From positions 47,977,600 to 48,041,599 of the forward strand of contig CM039122.1 of the NCBI GenBank assembly GCA_022036555.1: 64,000 bases of DNA, read 5' to 3'. A program made the position numbers and the translations under genes. The notes under the pieces were generated by a model that saw only the letters and a program-made list of their open reading frames with translations, did not search any database and was not told the DNA's origin. Position 1 is the first letter of the stretch. Every line of letters starts with the position of its first letter. Shown here piece by piece: positions 19,201 through 29,472 of the stretch. Source of the stretch: Microstegium vimineum. Lineage: Eukaryota > Streptophyta > Magnoliopsida > Poales > Poaceae.

Positions 19201-19838
19201 AGCATTGTAGTCCAAGCTCCGGTAAATATCTCTCTGATTTGAATGGACGGCACCGCTTCCTGCCAGGAGTTGTCGTCGCCTCGACGCAACCTCCAGGATT
19301 CCGCCACATGCCATCCCCGCTTCCTCGGAAGCTCCGCCTAGGTTTTGAGGCCCAAACCTAGGAAACCCGCCACCGGTAGCTTTGGGCTCAACTACCGAAC
19401 CCCGAGTTTTGCGGCCCAAACTTGGAAACCGACGCGGATGGTTTTGAGGCCCAAACCACCAAACCACTCGACGCGAGCCACCTTGTCTTCGCCCGGTCGG
19501 ACTCCGAGTCCCCTGAGCCTCCGCTCGACTCGCGCGTCCACCGTCTTGACTCGGCCGACTCGGTCTACCTCCATGTCTTCTCGCACTCGCCGGTGCCAGG
19601 CACTAGCCACCACAGCTAGTCCGACGGCGCCCATGGTCCCTCCGTCCGAGGCCCGCTTCCGCCCTTCACCGCTCTCAGTCCATCGGCACGACAAGCCTCT
19701 ACTCGACCTTCTCCACGCCATTGACCACTGTCACTAGGCATAGTACCTGCACACCACAAGCCGATAGACAGACACACATTTACTTTCGCAAAGGATTAGT
19801 GATAACCGCTCAAACTGAAACACCCAAGTGTTGATCAA

Positions 19839-20087
19839 TCACCCATCACAAAACTGAACATCATGGGCACATATCATCCATATGTTCGCAATCTTCGCTC
19901 TCCATAAAAGCTGTCCAAAGAAAATCTTGAAGATTTGCACACATCTTAAGCGATCAACATGGATATTTCTGAAGATTTCATCATTCCTTATTGTCCAAAT
20001 ACTCCAACTCATCAGAATAATGGTATAATGGAGAAAACGTAAGCGTTTTTTTTTCGATTTGGATTCGTCAGGCTTCAATTGGGGCAC
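19839..20087 (-). pseudogene. Fragment of LINE-type ORF2 C-terminus (zf-RVT-like)
   Basis: The minus-strand frame contains HYTIILMSWSIWTIRNDEIF followed by FFGQLLWRAKIANIWM. Short Trp-rich segments of this kind occur at the C-terminal end of plant non-LTR reverse transcriptases, just after the zf-RVT domain. It is about 80 residues with no start or partner domains, so it is a remnant. It may belong to the same LINE as the poly(A) end at 17644, with other repeats inserted between. Confidence 0.45.
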
Positions 20088-20513
20088 CCAGGCGTTAGCA
20101 TCAGTTCAGTAGTTCCATCTTGAGTTGCGAGATTGAAGTTTGCAAGTTGCCAATGGGCGACGCGACGCGACGCGAGGCACCGGGCACGAGAGTGACTGCA
20201 CTACACGGGCCACGGGGGTGCATGACTCAGACGACGGGAGAGGTCTAGAGGCCTCGACGTTGACATGTGGGTCCGGGGAGCTGCCCCGCTGATCCCGTCG
20301 CCATCGCCGGGCGGCAGAACCAGACTCCACAGCCTAGCTAATGCGCTGTGGCGGTGGGCTGGTGAATGGATTTGGCCCGACTACGGGCTAAGCAATCCAG
20401 GTAGGACGATTGATCATCAGCGGCCCCAAAAGTCTTGGACTTGTGTCAGATTAAAAAAAAGGTGTTGGACTTGTGACTTGTGAGGCTTGGCCCCAACCCC
20501 TCCATTTTCCTCC
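20088..20513. other. Intergenic, no gene recognised
   Basis: GC-rich in its middle, with a gacgcgacgcgacgcg run (about 20157-20172). No gene or transposon signature. Confidence 0.4.
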
Positions 20514-20522
20514 CCTCCTCTT

Positions 20523-20760
20523 GAGAAAATGGCGATTCTGCCATTATGAAAATGGGGCTTCGCAATTTTGCCATCCCGCAATTGGGATTCGCAAATTTGT
20601 CATTATCAAATGATGCACAACCTCAAATATGCCCTGAAGGAGATTTGTTGCCAAATGAACTATTTTATTTTGTTGTGGTATTTTTCTCTTCCCATTTTTC
20701 CCTCGAGCCTTATCCCTTCAATCCCCCGTACCTTCACGGGAGAGAGCGGCAGAGGCACGA
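20523..20760. repeat. Left terminal inverted repeat of the MULE
   Basis: Matches the reverse complement of 25080-25360 over roughly 240 bp at clearly high identity. The right copy contains an extra 68-bp duplication. Confidence 0.88.
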
Positions 20761-21025
20761 AACGGAACAGCTCCACCGCCGCTGCCGCCGCCGATGGTCG
20801 AGAGCGTCCCATCTCCCCTCGCCCCTTTCCTCTTCCTCGAAGCCACGGCTGGTTTGGGGCCCGCGCTAGGCTGCTGTTGCTGCCCCAACACTACGCGCTA
20901 GGGCGTGGCCGCGTCCGCGCCAGGGCCGTCGCCGCCGCCGCGCCAGGCCACGACTGTCGCCGCGTCCGCGCCAGGCCACGCCCATCACCCCGCCACGTCC
21001 GCTCCAGTGTACCGCCGCGTCCGCT

Positions 21026-21426
21026 ATGGGTGAGGATTCGTCTAGTTCGTCGTTCATGTCCATCCCAACAGCTTCCCTTTCTCTATATCCACTTGGCCCT
21101 AGTGGGATTCCCCTCATTCCATTCCCAAAATGTGGTGATAAAGTAGTAGAATGCAAATCATGGAAGAACAAAGACAAAATTTTCTTCAAATGCGTAAACT
21201 ACGATGAATTTGTAAGTATATAATTATCTATTTTGTCATATTGAAATGGATGAATTAGTTACTGTGTCAAGATTTGAAGGTACCTGGTTTTGTATTGCCA
21301 TTTCCACAGGCAGTGAAGAAATGTCCATTCTTTAGGTGGATTGATGCTTACAAGAAAATAGCTGCAAAGAAGATTAATGAAGACATGGAAAAGAAGCAAA
21401 AAAAAAAGAAATGCAAGCTGCAGTAG
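21026..21426 (+). pseudogene. GRF-type zinc-finger gene carried by the MULE (frame broken near the end)
   Basis: Exon 1 is 21026-21211 (ATG, 62 codons); donor GTAAGT; acceptor CCACAG; exon 2 starts 21310. The two exons together form a GRF-like zinc finger: PFPKCGDKVVECKSW, then FFKCVNYDEF, then KKCPFFRWIDAYKK. Relatives usually begin this motif with CPKCG or similar; here the first Cys is Phe. Such fingers bind nucleic acid in other proteins. A Lys-rich stretch follows, and the frame stops at 21424-21426 just after an A10 run. In another frame, 21411-21611 encodes a basic helix and a strongly hydrophobic segment (LIFLVQLLVVLCLLIAVLVL) ending in VVLISK. Many plant GRF proteins carry such a C-terminal membrane anchor, so a one-base change in the A run probably separates the two parts, or the assembly is wrong there. 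Confidence 0.7.
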
Positions 21427-21611
21427 CATACGAAGGTCATGCTAAAAATCAAGCCTTGGTCAAAATGAAGTCTAATTGCAGGATTTACAAGCAAGAGAGG
21501 ATGGATATCAAGATGGACAAGCTTATCTTTCTGGTGCAGCTGTTGGTAGTGTTGTGCTTACTAATTGCAGTCCTAGTTCTTTTAGGTGTGGTAGTGCTTA
21601 TTAGCAAGTGA
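21411..21611 (+). pseudogene. Detached C-terminal membrane-anchor segment of the GRF gene
   Basis: This open frame continues the GRF gene in a shifted frame. It holds a charged, helical stretch of about 35 residues, then about 28 almost purely hydrophobic residues (about 21525-21605) ending a few residues before the stop, as in a tail-anchored protein. Confidence 0.6.
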
Positions 21612-22018
21612 AGCTGGTAGTGCTTATTAGCAAGTGAAGCTCTGTGTTCTAGAACTCTAGTGTACACAATGAGTCCTGGTGGTGACTGATTTGTAGAATT
21701 TGTTGTAATGACATTTAAGTCCTATGGAATAAAGCTGTGAACTTTGTTCTTCATTTTCTCTAAATTTTGTGCTTATGTCGATCATGGTTTCCTGAAGTTT
21801 GGATTAATCCCAGGCGATGTTTGTTGGAGAATAGTTTTGTGCTAGGCTGAATTGTTGGTGTGCAAAGTTTGGGATCGATTCATAGAGTTTTGGCAGAGAT
21901 TCCGGCTTCTAATGTAATTTTGTTTGAATTTTGACAGAATTTCAATAGGATTTTGACAGAATTTTGTTTGAATTTGGAAAAAAATTCAATAGAATTTGGA
22001 CACAGGTTTGACACAAGT

Positions 22019-22147
22019 TCATGATCACAATAGCATTCCAGCAAAGTACATGTCCAGATACATTAAAGATAGGTACCAAAGTGCATGATCACAATAGCAT
22101 TCCAGCAAAGTACATGTCCAGATACATTAAACATACATGTCCAGATA
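22019..22147 (+). repeat. Two-copy tandem repeat of about 63 bp in the MULE
   Basis: The segment from catgatcacaatagcattcc through gtccagatacattaaa is repeated exactly twice, at about 22019-22067 and 22082-22130. A further partial catgtccagata follows. Confidence 0.85.
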
Positions 22148-22207
22148 AAAAAAAGATAAGGTTCAGATACAATTTCATGATTACAATAACATTGCAGACA
22201 CGCAGCC

Positions 22208-24867
22208 TCAAATGATTTTGAGTTTTCTTGGCTTCATTTTTTTTGCTGGGCTCCTCTTTTGTACTGCCTTGTCTGGTGAGGCACCTTCACCTAGCAGAGT
22301 TTGAAGTTGGCTGTAATAAAAATGCCAGTATGTGTCATTTCTTGCTCTTGTGTACATGTAGAAAAAAAAGAATTAATATGTACCATACCTTCTTGTAACC
22401 CTATTGGGGCTGTTCTGTATGATCTGGTCCCTTGTGAGCCTTGTTGGGCTAGTGAGTGTATTTGGGATTGGTACTTCAATTTCTGCATTTGGGGCTGGTG
22501 GTGCTATTTCTTGGTCATTGAAAGCATTTGGGGTTGCTGTTGTATCAATAGTAGTAGCAGTATTCTGAGATTGACCTTTTTTGGCTCTCTTTGTTGGGAT
22601 TTTTGCATTCTCACCATACTTTGTCGTATTTTTCCTTGGTTTTCTTTTCCTGCAAGTTTAGGCAACAAATATTTAATTTAGGAACCAAAACAGGTCATGG
22701 CAGCAAGTACATATAATTGGGTATTACCTTTTCTTAGTCCCATTAAGATGACATTTGTAGCTTGTTTCACCATGGCCTAATTCTCCACATCCCTTGCACT
22801 TACTTTTGTCTCTAATCATTTTTTTCTTGCCCTGTTCTGCATCAATTGCAGCTTGTTTGTCGGCCTCATTTGCTGCTTCCTTGGTTGTCTTCTTTCCTTT
22901 GCTACTACCACCTTCAAGAAAACTTTTTATCCTTAGTTTTCTGTACCGTCCAACAACCCTCTTGTCAAGTGGTGCCCTAACCCCAAAAGGCAAATCAACA
23001 TCTGGCCATTGTGTTCTATCAACTGTTGTATCACGGCTGGTAGGATCTTTCCAGTAAGCCTTTCTGAAATTTTTCTCCTTTTTGCCCACAACACCATAAT
23101 CATCTCTCTGAGTTTGTCTGCAAGCTCAACAACAGGAAGATCTTTCCAGTCCCTAATCCAATTGTTAAACACTTCAGCAAGGTTATTAGTGACATAATCA
23201 CATTTAATCTCAGGATTGAAGCCAGATCTCATCCAAAGCTTGTAACGGTGAGTCTTCATCCAATCTAACACTTGAGGACTAGCATCAGTGACTGACTTGT
23301 AAAAATAATCGAAAATTGATTATCTATAAGCTCTAGTTGCAGGATACATCTTAGAGAATACCTCACCACCAAACCTTCTAATGAAATTGTTCATTAGATG
23401 TCTAAAGCACTCCCTATGTTCAGCATGCGGAAACACTTTCTTAACTGCATTTTCTAGACCTTTGCATGCATCTGACGAAATAGCTAAAACAGGAAGATCT
23501 CCGATGGCCTTATGCAATTGAGTCATAAACCAAGTCCAGTTATCTCTTGTCTCACCATTAATGAACCCAAAAGCAACTGGGTACATCCAGTTGTGACCAT
23601 CTACACCACAAGCTGCAGCTAAATGACCATTCCATCTACCATTAAGTGCAGTAGAGTCTATGCTAAGGTATGGCCTGCATTCTTCTAAAAAACCTTCAAT
23701 GCAAGGTTTTAGTGCACAAAAAAATCTATGGAAATAGAATTTTCCATCTACCTTCTTGATGCCAATCTCAATCACACTACCTGGACACCTCTTCATGACC
23801 TCTGCCCTCCAATTGAATAGCAGTTAAAAGCTTTCTTCCCATCTGCCATACAACTCTCTCAAAGCAATTTGTCTGCCTCTACAAATTGTATCATAATGAA
23901 TGATACAATTGTGGTCATCCTGTAAAGTTTCTTGCAGTTCCTTAGGGCCCATAGCTGTTTTCTTCCTAAGCAGTTGTATTGCCTTTGAAGCAACCCAAGC
24001 ACTGGTTGGTGTGGTAGTCTGCCTCCTAGCACTTGATTCACATGTATGCTTATCAACAACCACTGTCACCTGCAAAAACAACAAAAATTAGTCAAGGGAA
24101 CTAATATTGAAGGTCAAAACATATTGGCAACCTTAAAGTTATTGAAGGGAAAAAATTAAAGAAACACAAAATGAGAGTTAGTACCATAACGGTGCACCCA
24201 TCAAGCTGTCTACGTCCAACAAGATGCCAAGGACAATCTTCTCCCCCCTTGCAACCTCCAATATATCTTTCAGGATTTGTTTTGACAACGCGTAGTTCAA
24301 ACTCTTTATTTAGAGCAAATTGCCTCACCGCCAATCTAAACTCCTTCATGTTAAGATAAACTACGCCAAGATTCATATTGGGTCGATTTGGATCGTGCAC
24401 CACAGTCCTCTCCCCTGGTACATAGTCATCAACTTCAATGGCGGCCCCAACTGTATCAATTTCTTCAGTAATCTGATAAGTATCGGCGTTCTGGCCTCTG
24501 CTAGCTTTATTGGCTGCCTTTCTTTCCTTGTCAGCCTCCTCATCCTCAGCCCTAAACCCCAACAGCTCATACATCACCTCATCATCAACAATTTCAATTC
24601 TGCCCTCTTCATCTCGATTGTCCTCGATGCGTAGGCTATCCTAATCAACAAGAGGTGCCTGCATTTGCTGTGCAGGAGGTTCTACCAGTGCTAAGCTAAG
24701 GTCAGGCTCCCCATCGAGCCTACTATAAAGAAAAAAAAGGTAGCACAATTAGATTACCACCACATCTACACTGACTGAGTCTCATCTACACGCTTGGGTG
24801 CAACTAGATTACCAGCAAAGCAAGAAAAGAATACGTACCCTTCGAAGAGATCTGGCCAGTTCTCCAT
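22208..24867 (-). pseudogene. mudrA-like MULE transposase, broken
   Basis: The start ATG is at 24867 (MENWPDLFEG). Exon 1 is 24867-24839, exon 2 24722-24185 and exon 3 from 24069; all three junctions keep frame. Domains: an acidic N-terminus; a MuDR DNA-binding domain (about 24370-24210; NLGVVYLNMKEFRLAVRQFA, CKGGEDCPWHL); a MULE DDE domain with Asp in LSIDSTALNGRW (about 23670), Asp in AISSDACKGLENA (about 23480) and Glu in NNLAEVFNNW (about 23185); and a CCHC knuckle (CKGCGELGHGETSYKC, about 22795-22745) followed by a basic tail in further exons ending near 22208. It would cut and paste the element. In-frame stops lie at 24643-24641, 23826-23824 and 23322-23320. Near 23030 the frame jumps and the SWIM zinc finger normally present there is absent, indicating a deletion. 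Confidence 0.9.
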
Positions 24868-25079
24868 CGATCCCTTGGAGCAGCACCGGCGTCGGCCGGC
24901 AGAAGCGCCCCGACGGGACGCCTGACTGGCTTCGGGGAGAGAGCGGAGGAGCCCAGCCGACGGCGGCGGCGGTGGCTGTGGTGCTGGCGGCGGAGGGAGG
25001 GATCCGTTCCCTCTCTCCTTTGCTTGACCGTGTGGCGGCACTGGGAATAGGTTTCCGTCTCCCGTTCTCCCCGTGTCGT

Positions 25080-25360
25080 GACTCTCCCGTAAATAAAAGA
25101 AGGATAGAGAGGGACAAAATGGGAAGAGTAAAATACCACAACAAAATAAAATAGTTTATTTGGCAACAAATCTCCTTCAAGACATATTTGAGGCTATGCA
25201 TCATTTGATAATGACAAATTTGCGAATCCTAATTGCGGGATGATAAAATTGCGAAGCCCAGGCTATACATCATTTGATAATGATAAATTTGCGAATCCCA
25301 ATTGTAGGATGATAAAATTGCGAAGCCTCGTTTTTATAATGGCAGAATGGTCATTTTCTC
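25080..25360. repeat. Right terminal inverted repeat of the MULE with internal duplication
   Basis: The segment from catcatttgataatga to aaaattgcgaagcc occurs twice in tandem (about 25197-25260 and 25266-25327), whereas the left terminal repeat has one copy. Confidence 0.85.
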
Positions 25361-25369
25361 CCTCCTCTT

Positions 25370-28300
25370 CTTTCGCTTTGATGAGCTTTCGTTGGGAAAT
25401 GTCGGTGGCGTGTCGGCCTTTTCCGCCGTCCTTCCCCGCGGAAAACTCTTTGGGCAAAGCGCGGGCCACGCCGGCGTGTGTACGCTTCCAGCTCGCATCG
25501 ATTATTGACTTTCGATGCGCTAAGATAGAGATGCGGAGGCTGTGGATCTGTGCGAGGGAAAGGTTTGGCGCCGCGAGAGCAGGACGCGATTTGGACTGCA
25601 CCAGGACCAGACCAGACCAGAGCGTTGGTTCCTGCCTTCCTGGTCGTCTGGTCTTCAGGAATCGATTCAGTGCAGGGGCACGCCGAGGCACTCACTTGAT
25701 TCCTCGCCACATGGCACAGCGGAACTCTGTACTGCGTGCGTCCCTTGGCGCCAGGATACCCTCTATTTGAGGCGCTCTTCCCGCGGCACGTAGTAGTACG
25801 CATGCACCAACACCCACAGAGCGTTTTGCCGACTTTCGCGTGATCGACGGATGAGCTGAATCCTGCCCTGCTGGAGCGCATCGACGATGAACAACGACCA
25901 TGCAGCCGTGCGTGGTGCGGTGTCGAGCCTATAAGCATCAGGTCGTATATACGGTACTACCTACGTACTAATGTAATGTCTGCAAGGACAGTAGTACTTA
26001 TTTCCGGGTGAAGGTAGTCAGGAGTACTAGTACTACTATATTTCCGGTGAAGGTAGGAGTACTGTGGTATCTGCAACGTAAGTACTGTACTGGTACAGTG
26101 GTACTGATCTGATTCTCCATGTTGGCGTGTACTACGTACACTCTTGCATCAAAATCAAGTTCATGCACGGGCACGGAGCACCAGATCAAATTCGGCCACC
26201 GAGGGGCACGTGCACGGCGATCTCAGGCAGCGCGGGGGGCACCGGATCCAGGAAGCGCGGCAATGGCTCGTGATCTCCGACGCCCCGATCGCATCTCGCT
26301 GCAGAGCAGAGCATGGCGCCCCCAATTGAACCAATCAGTGCCCCGTCGGCAGCTCCAGAGCTCCAAATCTTTGCTTGTTGCCGAAATCATGTCTAGGATG
26401 GATGGATCGGAATGGGCACCATGCTGCATGCTTGCAGCTGTTGTTGCCGGGTAACTGCGCGCGGTATAGGGCATGCATGCACACAACTCTCTTTTTGATT
26501 ATATATACATCCTAGACGATAAATAGCTTTGGCCACAAGCGATTAAATAATACCGAGACTAGCACAGCAGCGCGTGCATTGTTCCTTTTATTATTATTAT
26601 TTTGATCTCTTCTCTAGTTCTCTATATAACTAAAAGGCAGTAAATGCTCGATCTAGTTGTAGACAAGAAAAGCAATAGGCCATTGAAACTTTAGTCGGAC
26701 CAACCGTATTTACCCTTCAAAAATTAGGCCGAACATGAAGCATAACTAAGACCATCTTTTCACACAACATTTTCACTCCTTATATAGACATTCCTTCCTT
26801 GCTTTCTTTAGCATCTTCAAATTATCTAACCCTTTTGTAGTCTTCATTACCAATTACACATCATTGTAGCGCAACATGTTGTTTAGGAAATCTTCATCAT
26901 GGTCATCAGCGAGATCATCATCCTTGCCACCATCTTCTTGACCGCCATCATCCTAACCACCACCATCGGTCCTACCATTAGGACATGAGTGACATCATAC
27001 ATAGAACTCTTCTTCTACTTTGTCTACAACCCCTACTTTATTTGCAATGGATTCTTGGTTTCTTGTTTCAATTGATGTACATCTCTCATCATGATGATCC
27101 ATGAAAAACACATCTAACCAAGTGTGATCTAATTGTATTCGAATCTTACCACATCATATGGCTGTGGCATTCGCAAAATACAATATATATCTTGCCTGGT
27201 TAATCAATGCATGCTTTTCAGCAACTTCAATAAATTTGTTGATATTTCACATATCAACTCTAACTAGGGATTAGTGATTTAGGTGGTTGATTGCCAACAT
27301 AATCATTTGTACAACCAATGTTTGCTAATATATAAGGTATATTAGTCCTTAGGATGTAAAGATGGATTCAGCTAGGCTAAGGTGGAGAACAAGCAATCAA
27401 CATCCCAAAGAAAGATAACAAAGGAGCAATGAAGACCCTAGAAGACAAACAAGAAGCTCAAGACATCATGCAATTGAAACTAGAAGTGATTGCATACAAG
27501 CGATAGTCCGCCCATATAAACACCGTACGGTCTGACTAGTAGCAGAGGAGAGTAACAAACAAAAAATCATCGCCATTCATGGAAAACTCGTATAAATCCT
27601 ATAAGAAAGAAGAAATCATGATACAATAGCCATAAAAGTGTGTATCTTACTCCATGCAAGTAAGTTGGGCAAACAATTTGGCCTAAATTGATACCAAAAT
27701 TTGAACTCAATCATCATGCTCTAGATAAAAACACTACTTAAGTAAGATATATATGAGCAAACTTCAAAAGACATTAAGCATGGGCGCATGGCAGAACCTT
27801 ACCTATTAAAGCCAACTCTTTCAAAGATTCTAAGAGCAAAAACTCTCTTCTCTATTTTTTTATAAATTTTCACCTCCAAGTGAACTCAAAGATGGAGGAG
27901 CATGAGTTTGGACTGGATAGTCCAAGAAAGAAAGAAAGAAAGAAAAGTCTTTACGGAGTGTATTTCCATGACATTTTCTTAGTGAATCCCTCGAGGATCT
28001 TGTTTCTAGAGTCCGTTGGACTAAGTGATCCACCTCGTAAAATAAATACATTTCAAGGTGGTTCATGAGCTATTATGCTTCCTACTCTTCCATTCCTATC
28101 TGGATGAACCAAACTTGACATGCAAACACACAACCAATAAGTAAATGATGAACCATCTCCTCCTCTTGATCATACAAGGACACCTTTAAGAATGCGATAA
28201 TTCTCGGTGAACTAGGTGATATGATATCCACCAATGACTACGAACAAGAAGTGAAATGAAAACTTATACTTTTCTAGGGCCCACCATTCCAAATATGGCA

Positions 28301-28900
28301 TCAAGGTTCAAAAGTCATTGAACCATTTAAAAATAAGATCTATATAACGATTAGCTAAGTAAATTCTACATCAATGTTAAATTTTAAAACATGGCCCCTT
28401 CTTCGATTGGTTAGCTTAATCCCTTGAGTCTCGAAGATTATACTTATAAAGTGTGAAAACTCTAGGTAACCAATCATAGTTAGTTGTTAGACCGCCGTGG
28501 ATATATCATTTATATAAGTATTATTCTCTAAGGTCTTCTCATAGTCGTATGAATCCGTATGAATCCTTAGATGGGGGTAGAAATTTAACTAAATTTTACC
28601 TAATTCAGTTCAACATGTATGGATTGGGATTATAATCCAATAAAAAACAAGGTTTAAAGCAGCTACTGCGCGCTTGTTTCTAAGCGGAGGCTGCACACTT
28701 GCTACAACTGCGTGTGTGCCCGCGCGTCAATGCGTCATAATTCTGGATACGGATATTCTTGTCCTGCTGTCGTGCATCAATACATGTGCTTTGCATAATC
28801 ATAATCTTCTGTACTAGTGCGAACTATGGACACATCTAGGTGGCGCAGGTGCACAGGGAGCGCAACAAATCCAGCCCACGTCGCGGCCTCGTCTGGCCCA
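25370..28900. other. Intergenic, about 3.5 kb, no intact gene
   Basis: 25370-26500 is GC-moderate with overlapping open frames on both strands that resemble nothing known to me. 26500-28650 is AT-rich and probably old repeat DNA. One stretch (26860-27180, minus strand) reads as a worn coding remnant and is listed separately. Confidence 0.45.
26860..27180 (-). pseudogene. Worn coding remnant, possibly transposase C-terminus
   Basis: On the minus strand a mostly open frame, broken by several stops, contains YFANAT, CGKIRIQLDHTWLDVFFMD, NQESIANKVGVVD and an acidic end (DDDLADDHDEDFLNNMLR). The layout recalls C-termini of plant transposase-like proteins, but I do not recognise the family with confidence. 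Confidence 0.25.
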
Positions 28901-29123
28901 CTCACACTTCTAAATGGGCCCCATCCACCTCGATGAGACAATAGTATGTTCTGTCTGCCAGGTAGGACCCGCCGGAACGGATCCCCTGCTTCTCTCTTCT
29001 ACCGAAATCGTCGCTTCTCGCTTCCGACGCCAACCGCGCGGCGCCGGTGACCTTCCCGTGGCCCTTGTACAAAAACCGAGCCCCGCCGGAGTCCCGCCGT
29101 CGGATGCGCCGGAGACGGCGTCA

Positions 29124-29412
29124 ATGGCGTCCTCCTCTGCCGCCGAGCCCAGCTCCCGCCTCTCTGATCGAGGTGCGCTGTCTACGCCTGATTTGGTTTG
29201 TGGGTTGAAAATTCAGCGATTATTAGGCTCGATTTGGTGCTTCGTTGTGTCCATTGGGGTTTCTGATCTGGGTCTCTGGGGGCTTCTGCACAGCGAGGAG
29301 GTCGTCGCTGGGACTCAGATTCATGGTGCTCCTGATGCACGTGCTTTTCGTTGGCGCTGTCTTCATCCTCGATCCGACCCTCGACTGGCGAATCCACGAG
29401 CAGCCGTGGTAC

Positions 29413-29472
<60 letters not shown>

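Larger units (their letters stand above)
20523..25360. mobile_element. Mutator-like element (MULE), 4838 bp, complete with 9-bp target duplication
   Basis: Long terminal inverted repeats begin GAGAAAATGGCGATTCTGCC on the left and end GGCAGAATGGTCATTTTCTC on the right. The 9-bp CCTCCTCTT is repeated exactly at 20514-20522 and 25361-25369. A MuDR-type transposase runs leftward from the right end and a small GRF zinc-finger gene runs rightward from the left end. This is the convergent two-gene layout of MuDR. The transposase is broken, so the copy is non-autonomous today. Confidence 0.95.

Noticed and set aside
25351..25938. 195-codon minus-strand open frame and overlapping plus-strand frame
   Set aside because: Resembles no protein I know, has competing frames on both strands and no gene signals.
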